A stretch of 64,000 nt of DNA from Paramacrobiotus metropolitanus (lineage: Eukaryota; Tardigrada; Eutardigrada; Parachela; Macrobiotidae): the NCBI RefSeq assembly GCF_019649055.1, contig NW_026570261.1, forward strand, positions 930,001 to 994,000, read 5' to 3'. A program made the position numbers and the translations under genes. A model generated the notes under the pieces. The model was not told where the DNA came from. It made no database searches and saw only the letters and a list, made by a program, of their open reading frames with translations. Positions 33,305-43,018 of the stretch are shown in pieces; positions within the stretch are counted from its first letter, which is position 1; every line of letters starts with the position of its first letter.

Positions 33305-35099
33305 GTTGGTTGGGGAGCTGCTTTAGTCCGAAGTGTGGGGTGTTCACTGAATTTCTCCCAGCCTGCGACACAACTTACGGTGTTTATCTTGACGGTCCGT
33401 AGCAGCACAATATAGTAAGCTCTCGTCTCCGAGCTAAAACTGCGAAGATAAAAATGAAGCATGAATAAATTTAATTTTAACTGCAGCGAAATCATAGCGC
33501 AAATCTTACGATTCAGGACTTAAGATCAGTGCATAACGATTCTCCAGCTTCTCATCATCGCATGTGTGACAGTCCACTTGAGAAAAGCCCAGAGTGGCTG
33601 GAGGAAAAAACGGGACAAGAACGCGAACTAATGGCGAAATCTTTATTGAGCAAAACCCAAACCAGCGCGTGCATTGAATGATCCTTCAATAATGAATGAA
33701 TGCAACGATCGGTGTGACCGATGTCGAAATGGGGGTGCTCTTTGGACTGGGCGAGGCCACGCCGCCGTTGAGCTGTGATTGGACGATAGGGCGATGGGAC
33801 GAGGTAGAATGGCCAGTCCAGCTCTCGAGTGCAAGCAGAAATGACGAAACTTCTCACGTAAGCCGAGAGCCATGCGACGCTAACACATGATAAGGCTTTC
33901 CTATCAGCAACACTCACAAGGTCGGCTGACTTCATGTACAGTACAGTAAAACCTCATCGTACATACACCCCTAGACAAGACAAGACAACTTTATTCCCCC
34001 AGATTTCTTCTGGCAGGGGCACACCATGCGTTGTGCCGTATGATTAGGCGTAAACAATCATAAGAGCTTTTGCATAACAGGCACTGAAGATGTCAAGGAA
34101 ATAGTAATAAACATAGCAAGTTAGAGATGTAAAAACCTTATGTAAAAATTAAACAAAGGTGGGTTTATGGATTCGGCTGCATTTTAGTTATACAGTGTAC
34201 AATTTAACGCAACCGTAATTATCCTCCAAGCCTGGGGTTGCTAATAATGTACTGTTTGGCAATCAATGATTGCGATGAAGTACCGATATTTAACTTAACT
34301 GACTTCCGCTGGACAGATTTTCACAGCTTGTTAGAATTGCTTAGTGTGTGCTGTGTTATTATGATTAATCGTTCAATTCGTGGCACGAATCGTGTTGGTG
34401 TTCGTAAAGGCACTTTTCGATCAAATTACCTATGTACATAAATATTGCTCAGCAATATAGAGTAGTAATTATGTGTCTAAAAAGTTCGTCCCAGTGGGCA
34501 TTAGAAGTATTTGTGACGAAAACGCTTGTTGCATTATTAAAGTTTCTGAATCTGAACACAAAACTGAAAACAAACACGTTGACCAGCTTGCGCGAGCTCA
34601 TAGGGCTAAATGTTTGTTGGCTCAAATCTTTTATTGATTTTACCGCATCTAAAATGAATCCTTTCAAACTGAAGCTAGGTGGAGAAGGGCTGGCAAGTAC
34701 CTACGTGTATCCGTACAGAGTACATTGTATCGTACTGGTCAGGGAAACTACTTCGTTAATGGAAACAGAGGAATTATACCTAGAGAACACCAAAAACAGG
34801 CGAAATTTGCTGAGAAGACAATGACAATATTCAAAAATAGGAACGTAACAGGAGTGTAGGACACACGTCATCTCAATATATGCAGAAACCTTTTGGCCAA
34901 GGGCTGGCACGAAAGTTAGAGAAAACGTGAAGAGGTTAGCTTGCATCAATAATTTAGGAGTGATATCCTTCGACGTATGTAATTAGGTCTGTCATAGTAC
35001 GCCGACACCACACCTTACTCGTGTCGAGATACAAAAGTTCAGGATAAGTTGATATAACCACAGAATTAACGATAATCCGGATGACCTTAACCGATCATT
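33305..35099. other. Intergenic: B1 upstream and A3 3' flank
   Basis: No gene. From 34325 onward it is the duplicated 3' flank described at 24995-26930. At about 33970-34030 lies a likely non-LTR tail (separate entry). Confidence 0.45.
33973..34035 (-). mobile_element. Possible LINE/SINE 3' tail
   Basis: On the - strand GGGGGAATAAAGTTGTCTTG, then TCTTG repeats. A poly(A)-signal-like AATAAA followed by a short tandem repeat tail is typical of non-LTR elements. No reverse-transcriptase exon lies beside it, so only a 3' remnant would remain. Confidence 0.35.
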
Positions 35100-36989
35100 T
35101 CAAGGGGCTCTTGAACTGAATGGCAGTTCCTTGCATGCATGTAACAAATGCATTTGGAATCGAGTAAAGCGTAACGTCTCGAAGTCCCGCAGATCCGCTA
35201 CTGCCCAGTAATTGCTCCGCAAAAGGTTTTCGTCGCACGTATGCCTGCAAAACGAGAAAATTTTTCATTTCTCAGCTTTAACAGAGCGTCCACTACAAAG
35301 ATGACATGGAACAGACTGTGGCAGTCGCTTACATCTGCAGAAATTGGCGAAAATGCTGCCAACCTTCTGGATAATTCACTGTTTCCGTTATCACACTGAA
35401 CAGCTGGCGAATTTTCTCGGTAATGGGTTCGACTGGAGGCAAATTCTCTTCTACCACTGCCATAACATAACGAAGAATATCATCTTCCTTCAGACCGTTA
35501 GCGCCATGGAAGTGCATAATCGGCAGGGTAACCGAGATTTTTTCTCGATGCCACAGTTCAAAACGACCCACATACCGCCGCGGACAACCGCAGAAAATGC
35601 CCACAATACTGTAGTTGCAGACTACCAGCTGCCGGCAATAAGGTGCCAGAATCGGCAGATGAAGTAAAGTATGATCCACAGGGAAGCGATGATATATTTC
35701 TAACGATACAACACAGTTCTTGATTATGATGGTGCGTAACTCAATGTGTTTCAACTGGAAAAGTGAGGCCAGAACACTGAGCTCATCGGAGACATTATCG
35801 CCGCGTCGACCCAAATTCAATAGCGCCAACGTCCTTGTGGACTGCTGAACGCTGTGATCAATCAGGCAACTGTAATAATATTCCTCGGTTTCCCGTACAC
35901 CTGGCGGATATTGTCGTATGGTCTGGATGTCAGCTATCACCAGCGCCGAGTCAGAGGCGTCGATTATTACCTTCCATACGTGACACACCCTACGAGTACC
36001 CCGTATTTATTATAAAAAGTGTTATGAATCATACTTTAGAAGATCGAAGAAAACAAGAAATTCAACGCAAGGTTTACATTGCCTTTCCAGTAAGTATAAG
36101 GCGGATTCCCCATATTCAGACACAGGGAGCACTGTCTACTATATATACATATTTAGAGCGTTTTCAGAATGTTTTCAAGGAATAATAAGCAACGAGCACA
36201 CAAAGCAAGTAAATTCTATAATAAGTTTGTGTGTGCGAATATACCTATGCAGAGTCACACCATTTTTCTGACTCTCTTACCGTTTTAGTAGAGCGCAAGA
36301 ACGGCAGTCGAGCTGCAACAGTATTTCCGGCAAGAAGGCAATTGCAACCATTCCTGGCATGTACGTCGTGTTGTCTATAAATTTTGTCAAAAATCGCACA
36401 AAGCCAGTAACCACTGCGATAATGTATAGCGATAGCAATATCAATTACTTCAAACGTCTAAATTTACATTTGCTTGCACTGAAAAACTCGCTGTAAATTT
36501 TTTTCTGACGCATGGAATTCTGGCGATACGCGTCTGGCGGTATCACAGCAAGGCGTTTTTCGCGGATTTACCAGCAGGTTTGTGAGAGGCGGGAACGCTG
36601 GCAATCGCCCGGACGCGTTCGAAGGTACGAAGCTCTTATCTACATCCAGAGAGCCACAGAATTGCGGAACTAACCTGAGCAAGTGAACGGGCAAATGTTC
36701 GGATGGAGAACAGTCTGCTCGCAGGTCGGCCGGCAACAGTAAACGGCTTTTGCACGCTCCGTGGAAACATTTCGACATGGACATCGTGCAAACCATATTC
36801 TGGTAAGCTTGTCCAAGGTGTGCCAACAAGGGAAACCGAAACCATTCTGCGCTAAGGCTGTAAAGGCAAAAACTTTGAAAAACGTATCAGTGTAAACTGT
36901 ACTAGTAATATCAGATGTCTAACTGAAGCTTTTGCACTCTGACTACGGTACTTGGATTTATGAGTACTAAGGCAAACAAATGATTAGTG

Positions 36990-37170
36990 CCTATAAGGCC
37001 TTGTCCCGAATCCGAAGCGAATCTCGCTATGGTGCGGCTGCTCAACCGCACGAGGTGGCTGTATGCATTGGCCACGCCTACAGATACGGTACGTGAAGCC
37101 ACCTCGCGAGTTGGAGTTGCTGTATCGCAACGAGATTCGCTTTATATTCGGGACGAGACCTAAGCTTAAC
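36990..37170. repeat. Fold-back element in A3 intron 1
   Basis: Imperfect arms of about 75 nt: TCCCGAATCCGAAGCGAATC on the left pairs with GATTCGCTTTATATTCGGGA on the right, continuing inward through CGCACGAGGTGGCT / AGCCACCTCGCG. The loop is about 30-40 nt. No clear target duplication. It could be a small MITE or a long hairpin RNA. It is not present in intron 1 of A1 or A2. Confidence 0.6.
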
Positions 37171-37249
37171 GTGATACAGATATATGTACGGTATGATACG
37201 TAGACAGTTCGCACAGTGCGCTAAAATCTTAAGAAGATTTAATAAAGCA

Positions 37250-37320
37250 GCCGGTGTAGATTAGTGGTAAGACGGACGGCTACAGACGCAGCTGGCACGG
37301 GTTCGAGTCCCGTCATCGGC
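37250..37320 (+). tRNA. tRNA-like gene 2, isotype unassigned
   Basis: 71 nt: acceptor stem GCCGGTG/CATCGGC (one G:U), A-box TAGATTAGTGGTAAG, perfect T-arm ACGGG/CCCGT with B-box GGTTCGAGTCC. It is the same length as tRNA-like gene 1, with an almost identical anticodon region (CGGCTACAGACGCAGCTG), which again lacks U33 and would read CAG. Only short T runs (TTT, TTT) follow. It lies inside A3 intron 1 on the opposite strand. Confidence 0.5.
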
Positions 37321-38404
37321 AGATTTCTATTTCTTCAGTATCTTCGGTAAATTCAGAAATTAATATTTAAATTTCATTTATAAAATCAGCAGTGTTCTCC
37401 TGTCGCAGGCGTCCGCCCTTCTAAGAGGCACAGCATTAGGCACTTGCTCGATTTAGTTACCTAGGATGTAGGCATTCCAGCGCGCCTCCAGTTCGCGTCC
37501 GTTGTAACTGTAATAGCGCACGAGATTCTCCGCTGCCGTTAACAGTCTCCGTTCACAATTTGCTGAGAAAAGACTATTTCCTGGCAGTCCCTCCCTGTAC
37601 ATTCGCCAACTAATAATCACCAGGAACAGCCACACCATTCTGTCGTTTTCCAGTTTCACGAAAAATCGATGCCATCCCAATCGTACAACGAGTATCCGGC
37701 AGCGCTAAAGACCAATTGAACAAATCGTAGCATCTCGAAATCGTTAATTTTCCCAATGAAGCCGATATATTCCGACAGAATTGTCAGTTTGATAATGGGT
37801 ACTTTGTGCAGTCGTCCCCATAACGATGGCTGCGCAGCCGGCAGATTCTCAATAATCTGCCATCGGTGTACAACGTGTCGGGTTTCCGGTTCCCCGGTCT
37901 CCTCTGTCAGAACGGCATAGAGCAATTCCATCCTGTCAGATAATCTTCCAGGACGGAGAATATATGGTCCGTTATAAGTCTGACGCACAGCAACGTGGAC
38001 GATGCTTGTTTTATCGAACTGCGGCTCGTAGTGGTGATGCTGCCACACAAATTGCGAATGAATCCAACAAGGGGCCAGTTCGGCACAGTCAAAATCCACG
38101 TATACCTTGTCGCCATCAATATCCTGAATGTACGCCAGCATCCACACAGCATCGCCGCGGTTAATCAGCACTGTGTTGCCCAGATTGGCCTGAAGGTTAT
38201 CCGTATTCCTCTTTCCATGCGAGAAATAATCCATGCTTTTGTCTATTGCTACTGATTTCCCTGACATATAGTTTTTATGAACTTCACTTGCAAACTCGTG
38301 GAGCAAAATAAGATTGGGACTAGTTTAAATACAATTGCATCCTGTTCGGTAAAGCAACGTTTGAGAAATTAGAGGTACGTAAAGTATAGTAACTGCCATC
38401 GCTT

Positions 38405-38455
38405 GCAGGTTGCACTGCAGATTTGATCCACCAATGGGGAGCGGTTGCACTAACA
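38405..38455. promoter_or_regulatory. Shared upstream motif, A3
   Basis: GCAGGTTGCACTGCAGATTT, then GATCCACCAATGGGGAGCGG, about 170-220 nt upstream of the A3 ATG. This is the best-conserved copy together with that at 47205. Confidence 0.55.
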
Positions 38456-39469
38456 GGACGGCAGCTGGCATACTGGAACCGACCGGAGTCTGTCCCTGTT
38501 GGCACCCAGCAGAGCGCAATTTTAACAGATGGAGATAATCAAAAGTCGCCAGCCATTGTGCCTGCGCTAACGTTACAGAAGCGGCCTTTGATGTTGTTTA
38601 TATTTATACAATTAAATCCTAGATTCATAAGCCCATTGGGTTCGGTTTACAACAGAATCAGAATTAGAACGTGCACCCTTTCACCTGTACCCGTTAGTGA
38701 TGGACATGCGTTCTCAAATGTCAAAAAGTGGTATCTGCATTGCAGTCGCCGCAGCCAAACCCGAGGTGTTTTATGTTAGACGAAGTTGGCGAACTGTTCC
38801 AACCGGCTAAGCCTAATCTCACGGAAAGCCGGTAGCAGCGCTTAATGCGCTGCCATCGCCTATGATCCCCGAAAGGTGACGCTTGAAACGGAAGTCAACA
38901 ACGACTGAAGCTCGTCAGTGGCGTTTTGTATTGCACTGTATCATGATACCGCACAGGTTACATATTTGGATGTCGAGAAATACGAGTAAGGTTGATTGTA
39001 ACTTCCTTGTGCTACGGTAGGTATCCTATAATAAAGGAAAAGGCCTCTTTTTTAGCCACACGAAACAGATAAAGTACGTTAGGAAAAAATCGAGTGTTTG
39101 AGACCAACATTAGTGGAACGATTTTTCACTTTTCACCTTTGTTTTCGTACCACCAAAGTATTGTCCATAATCGTGGTAACAGGACATATACGAGAAGGCA
39201 TAAAGTAATTTGACAGAATTAACGCAGTCTTGCTCTTTTCAGAAGTTAGATTTGTAGAAGCGAGACCATAACTTCCCGTTTTTTTATTAATGCTGCGAAA
39301 CCAGCACAGAGCAGCTTATTTGCATGCTGTATGATGATATCACACATTAGACGAATAGATACATAATACAAGTACTGGGTTGGGAATGCACTATTATCCT
39401 TAATTGCATGAGAAACCCGAACTAAACATTTTCCGCGGTAATAAAGGATGCAATAGATAATTCTGCGCT
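38456..39469. other. Intergenic, no gene seen
   Basis: Lies between the divergent A3 upstream region and the end of the 39470 gene. No exon or repeat recognised. Confidence 0.35.
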
Positions 39470-39739
39470 CTACTTTCCTAAGCAAAGCGGGCACGTGCTG
39501 CACAGAGCATTTTGTGGATTGCACGGACTGCAAACATGTAAGCAAACGGCATCTTGACCGCCGGTAGAAGGAGCGCCACACTGGCATAACGGACAAAGCG
39601 GGCTCCCAGGCACAAGACACCCGGTTCCTCCACAAACACCGGCACAGCCCGGATAGCCGATATCGGCGAGCGCGCTGCGGTTGCAGGCGACCAGCAGCAG
39701 CGCAGCGAGCAGAAGTGCATCCATTTTGCTTGTAAACAT
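39470..39739 (-). CDS. Secreted 12-cysteine peptide, copy 5
   Basis: An 89 aa single-exon protein. ATG 39739 is followed by MFTSK and a second ATG; the signal peptide is MDALLLAALLLVACNRSALA. The mature part has 12 Cys: C-x3-C-x4-C-x7-C-x2-C-x-C-x11-C-x3-C-x2-C-x6-C-x2-C-x2-C, the same frame as the 4378 gene (shared CLVPG) with other loops. It is isolated from the 1-10 kb cluster and embedded in the F-box array. A decayed copy lies 0.5 kb upstream and another at 54.2 kb, so a second small cluster exists. TATATAAT lies about 95 nt upstream of the ATG. Confidence 0.85.
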   Translation of the reverse strand: MFTSKMDALLLAALLLVACNRSALADIGYPGCAGVCGGTGCLVPGSPLCPLCQCGAPSTGGQDAVCLHVCSPCNPQNALCSTCPLCLGK

Positions 39740-39832
39740 CTAGGTTACCGGTTACAACGGTACAAGAACAGAATGCAGTGACGATTAGGGAAAATATTCG
39801 AAAAGAAGTGAACACGTCGTACTTGCTAGAAT

Positions 39833-39880
39833 TATTATATAGCCCGACTGAAACCGCCCAAGGCCAGGCGTCACCGAGAT
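39833..39880 (-). promoter_or_regulatory. TATA plus conserved upstream box, copy 5
   Basis: In gene direction, CTCGGTGACGCCTGGCCTTG, then GGCGGTTTCAGT, then TATATAAT. The same box recurs at 40533-40568 and 54823-54857, each time upstream of a decayed copy of this gene. Confidence 0.55.
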
Positions 39881-40250
39881 TTCTCAAGCAGAAAAATCGA
39901 TTTTCCCAGGGGTACTGATTACTGAATATGGACAAAGTTGTTTGTTTCTCTGCTTACTGAGAGCGAACACGATTGTGACAAGTGGCATTTTCCGGCAGAT
40001 AGACGACCGCCGCGTGCGCACTTGCAGTAGCCAAGCACTGTCAAACTTGGCTTACTTATGTGACTTACGTGAGTTATGTCTTGATCTCGTTCATTTCATA
40101 ACACAAAAGAAATAACTGATTTCTTGTTTACAATTCTCGAAGACGCTAGCGAAAGAAACCTTATGAGTAACACAACAATGTTTAAGCCGACAAGCCTGGG
40201 GCGGCTGATACTGATTGGCACGTTTCACGGAAAAAAGTGTTTATTAGATC

Positions 40251-40345
40251 GAGCCTGTCTGTCACCGCGCAAACGCCGGTACGGCCCGAACAGCCGACGC
40301 TGGGCAGCACGGTACGTTTGCCGTTGACCAGCAGTAGTTCAAATC
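40251..40345 (-). pseudogene. Truncated copy of the 39470 gene
   Basis: In the - direction CTGCTGGTC, then GGCTGTTCGGGC..TACCGGCGTTTG, matches the end of the signal peptide and start of the mature part of copy 5 (CTGCTGGTCGCC..GGCTATCCGGGCTGTGCCGGTGTTTG). The remainder is lost. The conserved upstream box lies at 40533-40568. Confidence 0.5.
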
Positions 40346-40532
40346 AATCAAACTGTAACAATACATTACAGGAAGATGGCGAACGGATGATGGACTGGAT
40401 TGCACTAGTAGAGCGTCGTACGCCTTGGTATCGAATTATACGACGTTAAAATGCGCCTGGAATGACACTACGGCCGATCTGCAAACGTTACGGCTTTACC
40501 TGAGGACTAATGTAAATTCCCAGTTGGGGATA

Positions 40533-40568
40533 AACCGAAACCGCCTAGGGTCACGCGCCACCGAGAAT
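40533..40568 (-). promoter_or_regulatory. Conserved upstream box, second copy
   Basis: AACCGAAACCGCCTAGGGTC, then ACGCGCCACCGAGAAT on the + strand. It is nearly identical to that before copy 5, although the gene it served is broken. Confidence 0.5.
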
Positions 40569-40846
40569 TTTTTCTGACGTTTCGTAAATGAATGTTTCTG
40601 AAAGGCAGAGTAGCTTTAAATTTCCTTTGGGTACTCCCTACTGTCATATGCAGAAAATTTCGATCTTTATTCATGTTTACACCGCGACATTACAGTCATG
40701 ACTCGTATCACTACGGCTTACACTGCACAATCAAGAATTAAAAAAACAACCGAAATCACTATTATCAACAAATTTATTCTTGCCCGGTAAAGTTCCCAAA
40801 ACGGCAGCCGCATTGCCTTTAATAATTGCAAGGCTTATACGCTGTT

Positions 40847-41458
40847 TTAAAAAAGCGGTGGACCTAGCTTCGCCGGATCTTTCCTTAATTTTACGCCCGA
40901 AAAGCTGACCATCTCTTTGGCTCCTTCGCCGAGCACTCCGAGGGTTTCCACGGCAAAAGGATAGAACCAATACTGGTCGCCCAGAAGCCTGTAATTGTAT
41001 CGTTTCCGGTTTTCTGCTTGGTGTGCCGCTGCTCCCGCTGCCTTTGCTGACCGTTTAACGTAAGACTGTGCTAACGTGTCCGCAAAGGTGGCGTCCCATA
41101 CAAGCTGCTTTCCTTCTCGCACTGGCACCAAAGTCAATCCGTCCGGGCGCTTTCCGTTGTCTCTGAATATACCGTTCGGTTCCAACTCACACGGAATACC
41201 CGCTGCTACGCACCCCCGCTCCAGTATGCTGTTCAACTCCAGATGTTGGCTCCATCTGCCTTTGCTGTACAGGCAGGACAGTCCATGGTGGCCATCAGGA
41301 GTTACTTGAAAGCCACATTCTGCACATTGATGCGGGGCCACTACTGGCAGAAAGGTGTCTGCAAGACTGCAACTAACAAACACGATTGTGCATTGTGGGA
41401 TTTTCCGAGAGGCAATCACCCGCCGCGCGCGTATGACAGTAAACAGACTATCTGTCAC
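40847..41458 (-). mobile_element. Mobile-element protein fragment (HGLSC/RPDG/WDAT type)
   Basis: About 200 open codons. The conserved part runs from CAECGFQVTPDGHHGLSC (a CxxC..H..C zinc-like motif) through LEPNGIFRDNGKRPDGLTLV, LVWDATFADTLAQSY and YWFYPFAVETLGVLG. I recognise this from recollection as a domain near the C-terminus of reverse-transcriptase proteins of animal retroelements. The PD..D pattern (RPDG..VWDAT) recalls a PD-(D/E)xK nuclease fold. No reverse transcriptase is visible on either side, so this is a remnant. Family name not assigned. Confidence 0.5.
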
Positions 41459-41930
41459 TTATTACACTTGACTGACGATCTCAATATTATCTGGACTATT
41501 CGGACTATTCCTTCAAATTATCCCAGCATTCGCGGAAAGGAGGGAGTATCGACTTTTTTCTACCAAGACGTCGAGAATGCAAACGCTGTTTTTTGTCGGA
41601 ACTCAGGAAAAAATTAGTACAATCATGGCAAGACTTTAGGCGTAAAGCCGTTTTGTTTTTCTCAGGTACGTAATTGGCTGGGCGGGGAAAGAAAAAATAA
41701 AATATTACCGTGGACTCGGAATGAGTCCAGGACGGAGACCCAGACTGACAGGATCCCGTGTAGTGAGCAGTGTTGTATACTACGAGCTATGCGGAAACGC
41801 AAGACACCCGACAATCAACTGCACACTTTTATATCCCATTCATATGTCACTACAGATGCTCCCGCAGCATTCTGCTGCGGGGCCAAAAGTATAGCAAGTT
41901 ACTCAGACGACGATGGCTAGCAACTGAAGA
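41459..41930. other. Intergenic, no gene seen
   Basis: Between the mobile-element fragment and the hairpin/repeat block; possibly part of the same element. Confidence 0.3.
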
Positions 41931-42077
41931 ATCTACCAGATTGAAGATCTGGTAGATGAAGAAAATTAACATCAAAATACAGCAAAACAACTCAGCACCC
42001 GCACCAGTGCGGGTGTACGGGGAGGCCACTCCTCCTCACAATAGGATAAGAAATGTAAGGGCGGGACGCCCCGCCCT
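41931..42077. repeat. Cluster of three perfect short hairpins
   Basis: ATCTACCAGAT/ATCTGGTAGAT (41931-41957), ACCCGCAC/GTGCGGGT (about 41997-42014) and AGGGCGGG/CCCGCCCT (42058-42077). All are perfect, with loops of 2-5 nt. The last belongs to the end of the dispersed repeat that follows. Confidence 0.7.
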
Positions 42078-42301
42078 CCTGAGTAGCTATTCGCTGTTTC
42101 TGGGGATTTCCACCCCGCACATTGCTGCGCTGTTTTGACGGACCTGCAGCACAGTTGCACTGGCTGCAGAATCCTTCCTCGTTAGTCTGGTTGAAGTTGC
42201 TGCGCCACGGTGCGCATTAGATTCGGCAATAAAGCCTCATCCGGGTTCACCGCTGTTCGCTGTCGAGGATACGCGTGGCGCCCATACGGCCCCGCGTTAT
42301 A
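42054..42301 (-). repeat. Dispersed repeat, copy 1 (248 bp)
   Basis: About 95% identical to 63274-63518 in inverted orientation. Both start TATAACGCGGGGCCGTATG and end in a GC hairpin followed by CTTACA; the flanks are unrelated. Small indels put the copies in different frames, so it is not evidently coding. No inverted ends or target duplication seen. It could be the 5' part of the element whose 3' remnant lies at 40847-41458. Confidence 0.8.
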
Positions 42302-42774
42302 GAAAGTTCAAACTGTCGAAAATGCGTTTGGTTTAATAATTGTAAGCTCAAATAATTCTGCATCTGCTTCTGGTGCAGTGGTGCGATGCGAGCTTGTAGT
42401 GCGGTGCGTTTCACGTAAATTAAAACTTAAATTCCTTTTGTGCAGCCTGTTTCTTCGACAAAGCTTGTTGGTGCCTGATTATTATTCTACTGGATCCTGA
42501 AAAGCGTTAAAATTTATCTCAACATTTCCATGCTTATATTAGATTGAATTTTTATCAGTCACAGTACCATTTATTATTCCCTTTGATTTCTAACACCGAA
42601 AGAGATCAAATGCACTGTCCAAGGATAAGCCTTCAGATAAATCGAAATTGAAATCGTAGCAGAAATCCAGGTGTTAAAACCATCGATATAATCTGAAGGA
42701 AATATTACTGTCAGAGCGGCATCCGCTCTCTACAGGATCGTTCGATAGAATATTTCATTAGATTTGCATGCTTT
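42302..42774. other. A-unit 3' flank
   Basis: 42425-42610 aligns with 50245-50410 and 55010-55100 (shared TTGAATTTTTATCAGT, ACACCGAA blocks), the downstream flanks of A4, A5 and A6. No gene. Confidence 0.5.
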
Positions 42775-42844
42775 GCCGATAGCCTAGTGGTGCCTCTCTC
42801 GGCCTTAGAGTATGGAGGTTGTGGGTTCGATTCCCTCAATCGGC
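42775..42844 (+). tRNA. tRNA-like gene 3, degenerate
   Basis: 70 nt: acceptor GCCGAT/ATCGGC, A-box TAGCCTAGTGGTGCC, B-box GGTTCGATTCC with one mismatch in the T stem, T6 terminator 3 nt downstream. The loop CTTAGAG has U33 and would read UAG (Leu), but the anticodon stem has mismatches and there is no long variable arm as expected for tRNA-Leu. Probably a tRNA pseudogene or tRNA-derived element. Confidence 0.4.
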
Positions 42845-43018
42845 AGATTTTTTGCGAGTGTCGTGCGAGCCTAGCCCAGCCCTTTCATTACAGTTAGCTA
42901 AATGATGCCGACGTCATTCGTAAACCCTGATCGTTATATCAAACTTTTTAAACAGGAACGCTTCTTTGCATACGTATTTAAACAGTGAACAAAAATTCTT
43001 TAACCTTAGCGGACCACT

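Larger units (their letters stand above)
35100..38234 (-). pseudogene. Tudor-like/F-box protein A3, one frameshift
   Basis: Exons 38234-37461, 36857-36675, 36374-36281, 35989-35333 and 35244-35100 match A1 and A2 exon for exon. Exon 1 is 774 nt against 775 in A1 and A2: one base is missing near 37670, between SLYDWD and WHRFFVKL, shifting the frame. Everything else is open, including all splice sites, the Cys exon (IWFARCPCRN..YCCRPTCEQ), the F-box FLPEILLQLDCRSCALLKR/VCHVWKVIID and the stop. So this is either a very young pseudogene or a one-base sequencing error. Intron 1 (37460-36858) is enlarged by a fold-back and a tRNA-like gene on the opposite strand. Confidence 0.75.

Noticed and set aside
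42054-42301. Helitron end (GC hairpin near a terminus)
   Set aside because: The repeat ends in CTTACA rather than CTRR, and no Rep/helicase sequence is present; the other end is not a convincing TC start.
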